Below are positions 9,740 through 16,423 of a stretch of 20,381 bases of DNA, one piece after another. The notes beneath the pieces are model-generated. The model saw nothing but the letters and a program-made list of their open reading frames with translations. It was not told the origin of the DNA and did not search any database. Origin of the DNA: a virus. The stretch spans positions 1 through 20,381 of the IMG/VR virus record IMGVR_UViG_3300043469_000259; one strand, 5' to 3'. The translations under genes were made by a program, and so were the position numbers. Every line of letters begins with the position of its first letter. The first letter of the stretch is position 1.

Positions 9740-10063
9740 TTACTTGATTGAGTTTAAAAGACCTGTTGTATCAGAAAGTTGCATTCCTGAAGCAGCATCA
9801 ATGATCTTATAGACTGTAGGAAGATCTAGATTTTCCTCAATCGCCTCTCTGTTGTCTGCTATTGCAGGCAAATATTGTTTAAATGCAATTTGTACGCAGT
9901 CAATTAAAACATCCATAGACTTAGTGTTGTCTTCTGCGACTTCCTGAAGTTTAGTAAACTGCTCCATAAATGGCTTTAGTAGAGATATTTTTAGTGGCTT
10001 AATCTGAAACTTTGTTCCATCAATAAGTGATAATTCGTTCTTGCTTTCTGCTTCTTTAACCAT
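9740..10063 (-). CDS. Short tail assembly chaperone (first-domain only)
   Basis: A 107-residue protein, probably the lambda gpG-type chaperone that keeps the tape measure soluble while the tube assembles. It is clearly paralogous to the first domain of the gene just upstream: both have DG at residues 15-16 and PLKI at 23-26, then a Cys near 55, KQ near 62, a conserved Pro, and a DLxxxY(K/D)I(I/L)D block at 80-90. It lacks the second domain of the longer protein. I chose ATG 10063 over ATG 10075 because GGAGG lies 5 bases before 10063 while the earlier ATG is fused to this site. It ends 13 bases before the tape measure start. Near its 3' end lies an in-phase T TTA AAC heptamer. The chaperone role is inferred from position and from paralogy. 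Confidence 0.8.
   Translation of the reverse strand: MVKEAESKNELSLIDGTKFQIKPLKISLLKPFMEQFTKLQEVAEDNTKSMDVLIDCVQIAFKQYLPAIADNREAIEENLDLPTVYKIIDAASGMQLSDTTGLLNSIK
9752..9758 (-). other. Canonical slippery heptamer T TTA AAC, possible -1 frameshift site
   Basis: The coding strand of the short chaperone reads CTT TTA AAC near its end, so T TTA AAC fits the X XXY YYZ rule in the correct phase. A -1 slip would replace the last four residues by twelve others and stop at 9714, overlapping the tape measure start. I see no obvious stimulatory stem-loop or pseudoknot downstream. The location, at the 3' end of a tail chaperone gene, is where such sites are known in many phages. Confidence 0.4.
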
Positions 10064-10087
10064 GATTTCCTCCATTGTAGTTGTTTA

Positions 10088-10096
10088 ATTATACCA
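10088..10096 (-). promoter_or_regulatory. Extended -10 promoter candidate TGGTATAAT
   Basis: It lies in the gap between the long and short chaperone genes. The coding strand has TG-N-TATAAT, then 24 bases to ATG 10063, giving a leader of about 18 bases that includes the GGAGG ribosome site. No convincing -35 box is visible. The same TGGTATA core occurs before 10796 and 19226. Confidence 0.45.
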
Positions 10097-10112
10097 TAAG
10101 CAGGCTTATTTT

Positions 10113-10796
10113 TTACTCTATTCTTTCATAGGATAGGCCCATACCAATTCCAAACCCAGCCCTTTGTGCGTTAATCCCTTGAAGAGCAACAATATCTTTT
10201 GAGTTGGCTGCTTGCCCACCACTAAATACTCTAGCCTTCATTTCTTCCCAGGCATTACTCTTTTGAGTATTCTTGTCTAGGTCGACCCCTTGCATTGCTG
10301 CAAGAAATTTCTTTTCATCGTAGTTTAGTTCTCTGCCTATAGATAATGTTATCATTAATTCTGGCATAGATAATGATCTTTCTAGTTCGTCGTAGTCTTT
10401 CCATATCCCCAGCAAAAATACTTCAGACTCTAGTTTTGCAAGGTCAAGGTCTTCCCAAGAAGACCCACTGTCTACAGCCTGTTTTTTAATTGGCTCTTCT
10501 GATTTTTCATTAATTTTAATACCAGCAGTTACATCTAAAATATCATATATGTTTTGCAAGTCAACATACTCTTCTAGCATTTCCTGGCTTTGAGTAATCT
10601 CTGGCCTAAACTGTTTCATACAAACCCTTGCACATTTTGACAAAGCAATAATGGCTTCAAGGTCTCCTTTAGAGTTTCTGACATCATCAAAAATATCCAT
10701 TAACTGTCTAAGATATTTTATTTTTAATGGAGACAGTTCTATTTCTACCCCATCTTGCAGAGTAATATTTTTTGTATTATATACCGTTGTTGCCAT
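10113..10796 (-). CDS. Long tail assembly chaperone (two domains)
   Basis: A 227-residue protein, probably the counterpart of the lambda gpGT frameshift product but made as one continuous frame. Residues 1-97 match the short chaperone nearly without gaps (DG 15-16, PLKI 23-26, KQF 61-63, DLQNIYDILD 79-88). A polar linker (98-112) leads to a second domain at about 113-175 with WEDLDLAKLE and SMPELMITLSIGRELNYDEKK, which I take as the T-like part. The C-terminal tail is Gly-rich. I chose ATG 10796; the upstream in-frame TTG at 10826 sits inside a terminator stem. No Shine-Dalgarno precedes ATG 10796, but TATACT ends six bases before it, consistent with a leaderless transcript. It lies between the tube and tape measure genes, the standard chaperone position. 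Confidence 0.8.
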   Translation of the reverse strand: MATTVYNTKNITLQDGVEIELSPLKIKYLRQLMDIFDDVRNSKGDLEAIIALSKCARVCMKQFRPEITQSQEMLEEYVDLQNIYDILDVTAGIKINEKSEEPIKKQAVDSGSSWEDLDLAKLESEVFLLGIWKDYDELERSLSMPELMITLSIGRELNYDEKKFLAAMQGVDLDKNTQKSNAWEEMKARVFSGGQAANSKDIVALQGINAQRAGFGIGMGLSYERIE

Positions 10797-10802
10797 TATA
10801 CA

Positions 10803-10811
10803 AGTATACCA
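10803..10811 (-). promoter_or_regulatory. Extended -10 promoter candidate TGGTATACT, leaderless geometry
   Basis: TG-G-TATACT lies just downstream of the tube-gene terminator. Six bases separate TATACT from ATG 10796, so transcription would begin at or next to the A of the start codon. This fits the absence of a ribosome site. The ten-base string TGGTATACTT is identical before the gene at 19226. Confidence 0.5.
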
Positions 10812-10843
10812 AAGAGAAAGGCCCAATCCCGAAGGATTGAGCC
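10811..10843 (-). terminator. Rho-independent terminator after the tube gene, UUCG loop
   Basis: The minus-strand RNA has a ten-pair stem, GGCUCAAUCC with GGAUUGGGCC (one U-G wobble), closed by a C(UUCG)G tetraloop. A pyrimidine-rich UUUCUCUUU run follows. It starts 20 bases after the tail tube stop codon, so it would separate the highly expressed tube gene from the chaperone genes. Confidence 0.85.
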
Positions 10844-10862
10844 TGTCCCATATTAAGTTATA

Positions 10863-11489
10863 TTATGATGCTGCTGGGATGGTACGATCTACGATCTTAC
10901 CGTATGATGCGTCATCATTTGGAAGAAGACGGAATGATACTTCGAACATTGTCGCTTCGTCTCTCTTTGCAGATACTGTAACGCTTTCAATTGAAAGTGC
11001 ACGGTATGCTACGTAAACTCTTTCGAGTTCATCTGATGCTGCACATTCGCCAGTTCCTGGACCAACTGCAACCAAACCGCGTTCGACTGGGCATTCGCCG
11101 ATGTCTCCTGCTGAAAGATTAAGTGTTGGGTTTCCTGATACTGTGTTGAGATCTGAATCTTTACCTGCAAGGGCAAAGAGAAGATTCTCTAGTGTTGATT
11201 CTGCGAATGTAGTATTTAGGTTTACCTGCATGCCTTGCTTGAACAACTTAGCAACGTCAAGAACCTGATCTACTGCAACCTCACCAAAGTCTGGTTGGAA
11301 TTCAATTTCCAAACCATTCATTGTGTAACCAACGTTACGGAAATCTGCATCATTTGACAAAGTTGTCTTGTATGATACGTCTTCTGCGTATGCTGGAAGG
11401 GCTGCTTCTGTAAGTACGCCTGCTTCATGTGTGAAGAGGGCTGCTGCTCCAACAATAATATTGTTGCTGCTACCACGTGTATATGCCAT
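10863..11489 (-). CDS. Major tail tube protein
   Basis: A 208-residue protein, proposed as the subunit of the tail tube that polymerises around the tape measure and forms the DNA channel. It starts with a Gly/Asn-rich segment, has alternating beta-strand-like stretches (for example LNTTFAESTLENLLFALAG and the C-terminal ATMFEVSFRLLPND), and has the size and soluble character usual for siphovirus tube proteins. GAGGTGA lies 6 bases before ATG 11489. It has its own gap upstream with a hairpin and a strong terminator downstream, fitting an abundant protein that needs separate dosage. The order terminator gene, tube, chaperones, tape measure supports the call, which rests on context as well as sequence. 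Confidence 0.82.
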   Translation of the reverse strand: MAYTRGSSNNIIVGAAALFTHEAGVLTEAALPAYAEDVSYKTTLSNDADFRNVGYTMNGLEIEFQPDFGEVAVDQVLDVAKLFKQGMQVNLNTTFAESTLENLLFALAGKDSDLNTVSGNPTLNLSAGDIGECPVERGLVAVGPGTGECAASDELERVYVAYRALSIESVTVSAKRDEATMFEVSFRLLPNDDASYGKIVDRTIPAAS

Positions 11490-11519
11490 TTATTTCACCT
11501 CTTTTTTTTCTTTTGGATT

Positions 11520-11560
11520 AAAAGGGCTTGTTTCCTCAAGATTAATTATACAGCCCTTTT
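11520..11560 (-). terminator. Hairpin between tail terminator and tube genes
   Basis: The arms AAAAGGGCT (11520-11528) and AGCCCTTTT (11552-11560) pair perfectly over nine bases around a 23-base loop. The hairpin begins at the stop codon of the tail terminator gene. In the minus direction the stem ends in four U residues but no longer U run follows, so it may be a weak or bidirectional terminator or an RNA-stabilising structure. The loop also contains TATAAT (11545-11550), 55 bases before the tube ATG. Confidence 0.5.
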
Positions 11561-12117
11561 TATGCATTTACTGAATCAATTATGTCTTGTTGTTGATGGT
11601 AGTCGTAGTCAATAATTATCTTATTACCCGCATAGGTTCGGGCTGTTCCAAAGTCGACTATATCTCTTGCCTCTTCTAGTTGATAAATCTTAAAATCATG
11701 GAAATAGAACTTACAGGTAACGAAATCTGGTTTTAAAACAGTTCCAAAATTTATTGGATTATTTTTAGCCCATTTGTTTAGATCTTCAGCGCTTTCGTCT
11801 CCACGATCTAGAAGTCTTAAAACAGCCTCTTGAATTCTAATCATATTGGTAGTTGTGTTTGACGCAGTATAATAAAAATAATACAAAACCTGTTCAGATT
11901 TTATATGAGGAAATGGACCCCTACGCATTCTAAACATTCTGTCATAAACTGCCATAGTTCCACCTGTCGGGAATTGTGTTTGTAACGCCTCTAATGTAGA
12001 TGGTCCTGTTGGGAAAAAAGGGACATCATCTAATTGTGTCAACTCTGAAATCTTTGCTTGAAGATATTTATTAATCCACAATACTGGAGTATTTATTACT
12101 GATGTTGAATCTGTCAT
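11560..12117 (-). CDS. Probable tail terminator protein
   Basis: A 185-residue protein, placed as the tail terminator that caps the tube and joins it to the neck. N-terminal residues LWINKYLQAKISEL and the DDVPFFPTGPS segment begin a fold with a central run of aromatic beta strands (HIKSEQVLYYFYYTASN), a pattern seen in minor tail/terminator proteins of actinobacteriophages. Position just after the gp10-like neck gene and before the tube gene is the standard slot. Its ATG overlaps the upstream stop by one base (TAATG), so translation is probably coupled. The stop is followed at once by the hairpin at 11520-11560. The assignment depends largely on gene order. Confidence 0.65.
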   Translation of the reverse strand: MTDSTSVINTPVLWINKYLQAKISELTQLDDVPFFPTGPSTLEALQTQFPTGGTMAVYDRMFRMRRGPFPHIKSEQVLYYFYYTASNTTTNMIRIQEAVLRLLDRGDESAEDLNKWAKNNPINFGTVLKPDFVTCKFYFHDFKIYQLEEARDIVDFGTARTYAGNKIIIDYDYHQQQDIIDSVNA

Positions 12118-12791
12118 TATCCAGCCACCTTTGCGTTAACAACCCATCTGTAACCTGTAGATAAGCCAGTGGATCTTCCACTACGCATCCCTTTTCTTAG
12201 ATTTTTCTTATATACTATTGGGTTCTCAAAATATTGTCCCAGGTTGCTGCTTTTTAAAAATGCCTGTGTAAAGTATCTACCAAAGAACATGTCAAATGCT
12301 TTTTCAAATTCCCCTTGAGTGTTTCCTCCTGGATTTTCAACAACTACAGGCTTCTTTGTATAAACAACTTCTCCATCTACTTCAAACCTTAAAGCATCTG
12401 CAAATCGTGGTTTTATAATTACCCTGGTTCCATTTTCCATTATCTCTGCCTTATTACGAAAGGGCTCTGTTGATCCCTGACCTACAGTTGAAGACTGCTT
12501 GAAATTTGATATAAAAGATAATCCCATATTGCTAACAGTATAGTCTATATCGAATAGTCTGGCTTCAGGACTACCATTTTTATACCACTCATAAACGTGA
12601 TGCAAAGTTGATGGAGAAACTCTTGCATTTGTATCAATAAACTGAGAGGCCATCTCTGACACATCTGCTCCTAAAAGTTTTAGGAATTCTGACTTTCCGT
12701 TCTGTACTCCTTCAGTAAAACCAGTTGAGTAATTAATAAGATTTTTCATCTGGTTATTAAATTTTTTATTATCGAACCTGGCTTTTATCAT
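12117..12791 (-). CDS. HK97 gp10-like neck / tail-completion protein
   Basis: A 224-residue protein. The N-terminal helix-rich part with KFNNQMKNLINYSTGFTEG followed by GKSEFLKLLG resembles the start of gp10-like neck proteins of Gram-positive phages. The middle has a conserved-looking segment with STLHHVYEWYK, then RVIIKPR. The C-terminus is basic (KKNLRKGMRSGRS). In the family these proteins sit at the head-tail junction or help complete the tail. It overlaps the upstream gene by four bases (ATGA) and the downstream gene by one (TAATG), so it belongs to one tightly coupled neck operon. Confidence 0.7.
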   Translation of the reverse strand: MIKARFDNKKFNNQMKNLINYSTGFTEGVQNGKSEFLKLLGADVSEMASQFIDTNARVSPSTLHHVYEWYKNGSPEARLFDIDYTVSNMGLSFISNFKQSSTVGQGSTEPFRNKAEIMENGTRVIIKPRFADALRFEVDGEVVYTKKPVVVENPGGNTQGEFEKAFDMFFGRYFTQAFLKSSNLGQYFENPIVYKKNLRKGMRSGRSTGLSTGYRWVVNAKVAG

Positions 12792-13234
12792 ACATCTACC
12801 GCCTGATTCTCAGACCTTCTAATAATTAGTTTGTAATATTCAACTGACCCAAATGGTCCAACAAATGGGTCTTGTGTTGCAATTTCAAATATTGTTGACT
12901 TGCCTGATCTTGGACCAGAAGTTTCTGTGTATATATCGTTGCAGTTTTTATCCCTAATATTTGTAACAATAACATTTGTAATTGAGTTTTTGGATTCAAG
13001 GCTTGACATTCTTATATCTGTCTTTGCTCTGCCAATAAGAATCTTATCTTGTGTTATGTTTACATTGGGCGTTACTTCTTCTTTAAATGCTCCGCCTGCA
13101 GGTGCAAAAGAACATGCAATTGTTCTATCAAGTATCCAGGTCTTTTCTACGTTACCGTAAACTCCCTGCTCAACTATTGGATGATAAACATCTGCAAGCA
13201 TTGGAAATGCAAAGTCTGGCTCTTCGCATATCAT
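12788..13234 (-). CDS. Head closure (neck) protein
   Basis: A 148-residue protein, probably the stopper/head-closure ring like SPP1 gp16 or PBSX XkdH, which seals the packaged head and receives the tail. It is mostly beta-like, opening with a short acidic segment and a DVYHPIVEQGVYGNVEKTW stretch, a common start in this family, and ending in YKLIIRRSE. Size is normal. The ATG overlaps the adaptor stop by one base (TAATG), and the end overlaps the next gene by four bases (ATGA), indicating translational coupling. The call rests on size, pattern and position between adaptor and gp10-like gene. Confidence 0.65.
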   Translation of the reverse strand: MICEEPDFAFPMLADVYHPIVEQGVYGNVEKTWILDRTIACSFAPAGGAFKEEVTPNVNITQDKILIGRAKTDIRMSSLESKNSITNVIVTNIRDKNCNDIYTETSGPRSGKSTIFEIATQDPFVGPFGSVEYYKLIIRRSENQAVDV

Positions 13235-14154
13235 TAAATCACACCTGGCTTGACAATGGTCTTAACATATTTGTCAAGTATCTTATCAACTAAGAAGTTC
13301 CCAGTACCGCCAAGCATTGCCTTATCAAACTGAATTCTAAACTGATCTGTGTTGTAGGCTGTTATATATCTCTTGTAGTAATCTAACTTACCACATTTAA
13401 GATCTTCTATCAATAGTTTGGCTGCGTACTCTACGTCATCAGGTACTTTAAGATATCCGTGGTCTACAACAAATGTGTAGTCATATCCTGATGGGAAAGA
13501 TATTCCTTCATATCCATAGTAACCAAGATCTCCACTTGCAACTGGTAGATTCTGTGCTGTTGACTCATACCTATTTAACTCAAGAACATCTGCACGAACT
13601 CTCTGTATAGCAGTCTTGTCTGGTGTTATTGCATACTGATAGTCACCAAGGTCTGGGTTTGATTTATCATAGACTAAAACGTTATTCTCATAAACCTTAA
13701 ATACTCTATAAACCTTTTCCCATAAAGAAAAATAATCTGAGCCATTTCCAGTTCCAACTACTGTTATCTTTTTGTTATAAAATCCTTCTGGCACAAATGT
13801 GTCTATCATTGATCTTGCTACTAATTCTAAAATTTTATATTCTGCAATCTCTGATGCAGTTGTTCCTAATGTATTTGGATCTACATATGGTCGGATTAGT
13901 TCATAGAACTCTTCGTGAATTAATTCTTCACCCTCGCCAATATTGTAAATCTCTACTCTATAGTTATTGTCATATCTTCCAGGGAGTTGAATGTTTATAT
14001 CGTCTCCTGTTGACCATCCTAAAAATTCTAAAACCTGTACTGAAAGGTCCGCCATATCTGTTACTCTTGCGTATATATCTGCATCTTCGTACCCTAAAGG
14101 TACAACAAAATTTACAACAATGTCGTCGTATGGCGGAACTCTCAATATCTCCAT
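13234..14154 (-). CDS. Head-tail connector (adaptor) protein
   Basis: A 306-residue protein, probably the adaptor ring that binds under the portal. Residues about 103-165 look like an adaptor core: a helix (ASEIAEYKILELVARSMIDT) followed by a FVPEGFYNKKITVVGTGNG turn and a strand-rich segment. An extra beta-rich N-terminal domain of about 95 residues and a long Tyr-rich C-terminal half make it larger than the usual 100-170 residues of the family. The C-terminus has another helical part (AAKLLIEDLKCG). It starts three bases after the stop of the accessory head gene without an obvious nearby ribosome site. The role is inferred from order and partial resemblance. Confidence 0.6.
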   Translation of the reverse strand: MEILRVPPYDDIVVNFVVPLGYEDADIYARVTDMADLSVQVLEFLGWSTGDDINIQLPGRYDNNYRVEIYNIGEGEELIHEEFYELIRPYVDPNTLGTTASEIAEYKILELVARSMIDTFVPEGFYNKKITVVGTGNGSDYFSLWEKVYRVFKVYENNVLVYDKSNPDLGDYQYAITPDKTAIQRVRADVLELNRYESTAQNLPVASGDLGYYGYEGISFPSGYDYTFVVDHGYLKVPDDVEYAAKLLIEDLKCGKLDYYKRYITAYNTDQFRIQFDKAMLGGTGNFLVDKILDKYVKTIVKPGVI

Positions 14155-14157
14155 GAA

Positions 14158-14592
14158 TTACTTACCGAATTCCTTGGCAACTTCTTCTGGCGTTGCTAGA
14201 CGAATATGTGAACGAGTGAGCCACTTTTCAGAAGCATCCTTGCTAACAATATTGTAGCCACGATAAACCTTGCCTACCTCTGACCAAGTAACATTCTTCG
14301 TTGAATAAACTGCTACCTTTTCAGAAACTAATACTTCAGCCTTTTTCTTTGCGGAGCGTGGCTGACGAACTGTTGTAGTTGCTCCTATTGCACCATCTCC
14401 TACTGGACCAAGTGCTGGAACTTCTTCTACGTGTGAATCGTATGTTGGTGTTGTAATTGCGCTAACTGGCTCTTCAACAACTGGTGCTGGAGCCTCTACT
14501 TCAGGTTCTGCTGGAGTCTCAACTGGTGCTTCTTCAACAACTGGGGTTTCAACTACTTCTTCTTCTGATGTAGGATTATTTGTATATTCCAT
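14158..14592 (-). CDS. Probable accessory head protein, Pro/Glu-rich
   Basis: A 144-residue protein directly after the capsid gene, where decoration or accessory head proteins are commonly encoded. Residues about 9-50 are almost entirely Glu, Pro, Val, Ala and Thr (for example VVEEAPVETPAEPEVEAPAP), a likely disordered acidic arm. A basic RSAKKK patch leads to a compact C-terminal domain of about 55 residues (KVAVYSTKNVTWSEVGKVYR onward, with WLTRSHIRLATPEEV). I chose ATG 14592 because AGGAGG lies 6 bases before it; a GTG further upstream (14658) falls inside a hairpin. I do not know the function of the C-terminal domain. A head-related role is inferred from position only. Confidence 0.75.
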   Translation of the reverse strand: MEYTNNPTSEEEVVETPVVEEAPVETPAEPEVEAPAPVVEEPVSAITTPTYDSHVEEVPALGPVGDGAIGATTTVRQPRSAKKKAEVLVSEKVAVYSTKNVTWSEVGKVYRGYNIVSKDASEKWLTRSHIRLATPEEVAKEFGK

Positions 14593-14611
14593 TTTATTCC
14601 TCCTGAATAGT

Positions 14612-14620
14612 ATTATATCA
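14612..14620 (-). promoter_or_regulatory. Extended -10 promoter candidate TGATATAAT
   Basis: TG-A-TATAAT lies 19 bases before ATG 14592 and just downstream of the hairpin that follows the capsid gene. A second TATAAT lies a few bases upstream. A start site about seven bases downstream would give a short leader that still contains AGGAGG. No clear -35 box is visible. Confidence 0.4.
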
Positions 14621-14633
14621 TTATAAGTAGTAA

Positions 14634-14664
14634 GGGGAGCAGGAGAATTAACTCCCACTCCCCC
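14634..14664 (-). terminator. Strong hairpin after the major capsid gene
   Basis: The arms are GGGGAG plus GGAG and CTCC plus CTCCCC, ten pairs in all with a 2x2 internal loop and a six-base AT loop, lying 22 bases after the capsid stop. In the transcript direction only a weak U-containing run (UUACUACUU) follows, so it may be a partial terminator or protect the capsid mRNA. On the opposite strand a five-T run follows, but no gene there needs it. Confidence 0.5.
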
Positions 14665-14685
14665 TAATTTTTAACTGTTTACAGA

Positions 14686-15834
14686 TTATGAATCTGATTC
14701 AGCATCAGCGAATGCGACAGCATCTTGTTCTTCCCATTGAATACCGAAGCGAACGAAGACTGTATATTCTACAGTGTCCTTCTTTGGCTTGTATTCACGG
14801 TTTACAGTGATGTCACGCTGGAATCCCCATACACGGTTCTGTGGGAATGTCAAGTCGACATATCCTGCAGGGTAGTATGGAACTTCCTGTACGTCAATTC
14901 CGAGAACACGTGTTGTACGTGCTCCACCGAATGTCTGTGCTCCACCGTCAAGGTATGCTTGACGATTAGTTGGAGTTCCGCCAGCCTGTGAAGCAAATGC
15001 TTCAGCAACTGCGTCTGCTAGGGTACCGTTATTCTTAACGATTCCCTGGAATGCATCTGTACCAGCATAGAACTTCAAGTTAGACTTGATAGCACGATAC
15101 TTGCGTGGCATTGCAAGAATGATGTTCTGCATTACATCTGTTGTCCAGGCGTTATTAGCGACTGTTACAACTGACTCATGAGCATCTCCGTCAGTCTTTA
15201 CACGGTTTACGAAACCGTTTAGGATTGAAGTAAATGCGTTTGAACCTGTTCCTGTTCCGTTGATTGCAAGGTCTTCGATATCATTACCGAAAGCGTTTGT
15301 CATCAAGCGTACAATGTGATCTTCTAGTGCTGCACCTTCGATGTTATCTTCTAGTGCTTCTGCAGATACTTCCCAGTCAAGACGAATCTTCTTTGTAGTC
15401 AATTCAACCTTTGAGAATGTTGCACCTGCGTTTGTGTAATCGCCAACTGCTTGCGCTGCTGCACGAATAACACGCTCTCCGACGTTTACCTTTTCGAGTT
15501 CCATTGTATTGGCTCTCATTGTAACGCGACGGCCATCTTGGGCGAGAATGGTAGCATCCCACACGTAGTCAATAAAACGACGTGCTTGCTCTGGGCGTAG
15601 GATACCTGATCCAGCCTCACCTGAAGGGTTAACTGCATTTGGTCCAGATGTTACTCCTGATAGTGCTGTTGGGATATTACCCAAGACACCACCATCGGTG
15701 TAATTACCTGGTACGTTTGAACCTGCTTCAGATCCAGATGCGAATGCACCTTGTCCCTGATACAGTCCTGGTGCTGTTCCACCAAGATTACCTGAAGTTC
15801 CAGGTTGGTTCTTTTCTATATTTTGTTCCGACAT
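14686..15834 (-). CDS. Major capsid protein, HK97 fold
   Basis: A 382-residue protein forming the icosahedral shell. The first 78 residues are Gly/Ser/Asn/Pro-rich and look flexible. The folded part begins at about ILRPEQARRFIDYVWDAT (78-95), continues with a segment like the HK97 E-loop and spine (KVELTTKKIRLDWEVSAEAL) and ends with the P-domain-like and C-terminal strands (VDLTFPQNRVWGFQRDITV, VRFGIQWEEQDAVAF). It lacks the charged helical delta domain used as internal scaffold in HK97, consistent with a separate scaffold encoded just upstream. CAGGAGGT lies 6 bases before the ATG, one of the strongest ribosome sites here, fitting high expression. It follows the protease gene by 28 bases and is followed by a hairpin. 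Confidence 0.93.
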   Translation of the reverse strand: MSEQNIEKNQPGTSGNLGGTAPGLYQGQGAFASGSEAGSNVPGNYTDGGVLGNIPTALSGVTSGPNAVNPSGEAGSGILRPEQARRFIDYVWDATILAQDGRRVTMRANTMELEKVNVGERVIRAAAQAVGDYTNAGATFSKVELTTKKIRLDWEVSAEALEDNIEGAALEDHIVRLMTNAFGNDIEDLAINGTGTGSNAFTSILNGFVNRVKTDGDAHESVVTVANNAWTTDVMQNIILAMPRKYRAIKSNLKFYAGTDAFQGIVKNNGTLADAVAEAFASQAGGTPTNRQAYLDGGAQTFGGARTTRVLGIDVQEVPYYPAGYVDLTFPQNRVWGFQRDITVNREYKPKKDTVEYTVFVRFGIQWEEQDAVAFADAESDS

Positions 15835-15862
15835 ATTGTCACCTCCTGTGATTTTTTACTTA

Positions 15863-16423
15863 TTAATTAAATAAGTCGGCTGTTTTGAGGAAACTACCGC
15901 CCCATAGGGATTTTTCAACCGTTTCAGGTTGATTCTGTACTATCTCGCCGAGATCGCCAGACTTTCGGAAAGCAGTGTCTTGCTCTACAAGTTCCACACG
16001 CTTACCAAATTCATTGAATCCACTTGATACTGTTGCAATATCTTTTGCAACTGCTTCAAATGAACTTTTTGCTGTTTCAACATCAACCTTTGAAGACTTA
16101 AGCATTTCTACTTCTGCCTGCAATGAGTTAACCTTTGAAACTAGATCGCTAAAGGCTGATTCTAGAGTGTTCTTGATTTCTACAGTTGAATCAACTGCTT
16201 CATCTGATTTAGATACTTCTGTAACTTCTTCAACTACGTCAACTGCAGAAGTCTCTTCAGACTTTGCAATCTCTTCAGATGCTGGGGCTTCATCAGCCTT
16301 AATAACATCTTCTGTAGTTGTTTCAACTACTGCATCAACCTCTGGAGCGACCTCTGACTTTTCTACTTCTACTGCTGCTTCTGTTTCAAGAACTTCTGCA
16401 ACTGCTTCTGTCTTTTCTGTCAT
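15863..16423 (-). CDS. Nested capsid scaffold protein, in-frame internal start
   Basis: A 186-residue product predicted from an internal ATG at codon 252 of the protease gene. AAGGAGGT stands 7 bases before it, far better than the protease's own start, which lacks such a site. The product is acidic at first (MTEKTEAVAEV and many Glu/Val repeats), then a predicted coiled coil (residues about 95-150), then a short C-terminal segment ending in LFN that could bind the capsid. This composition is typical of scaffolds. The arrangement matches lambda, where Nu3 is the C-terminal part of protease C and starts inside it. Assembly would use many free copies plus a few fused to protease. Confidence 0.75.
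   Translation of the reverse strand: MTEKTEAVAEVLETEAAVEVEKSEVAPEVDAVVETTTEDVIKADEAPASEEIAKSEETSAVDVVEEVTEVSKSDEAVDSTVEIKNTLESAFSDLVSKVNSLQAEVEMLKSSKVDVETAKSSFEAVAKDIATVSSGFNEFGKRVELVEQDTAFRKSGDLGEIVQNQPETVEKSLWGGSFLKTADLFN

Noticed and set aside
9740-9746. GTG at 9735-9733 as the tape measure start
   Set aside because: It is in frame but is followed after one codon by TGA, so it cannot start the long protein.
10064-10075. Earlier ATG at 10075 for the short chaperone
   Set aside because: This ATG directly abuts the GGAGG that serves ATG 10063, and alignment with the paralog (DG and PLKI at equal positions) favours 10063.
10097-10108. ATAAG-CTTAT inverted repeat after the long chaperone as a terminator
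   Set aside because: The stem is only five AT-rich pairs and is not followed by a U run.
10481-10487. AAAAAAC string between the two domains of the long chaperone as a frameshift site
   Set aside because: The phase is AAA AAA CAG, not A AAA AAC, and the frame continues without a stop, so no frameshift is needed.
10794-10826. Longer start (TTG 10826) for the long chaperone
   Set aside because: The extra ten residues would be encoded by the terminator stem, and the paralog aligns with a start at ATG 10796.
14593-14658. Longer start (GTG 14658) for the accessory head protein
   Set aside because: It lies in the hairpin after the capsid gene and has no ribosome site, while ATG 14592 has AGGAGG at good spacing.
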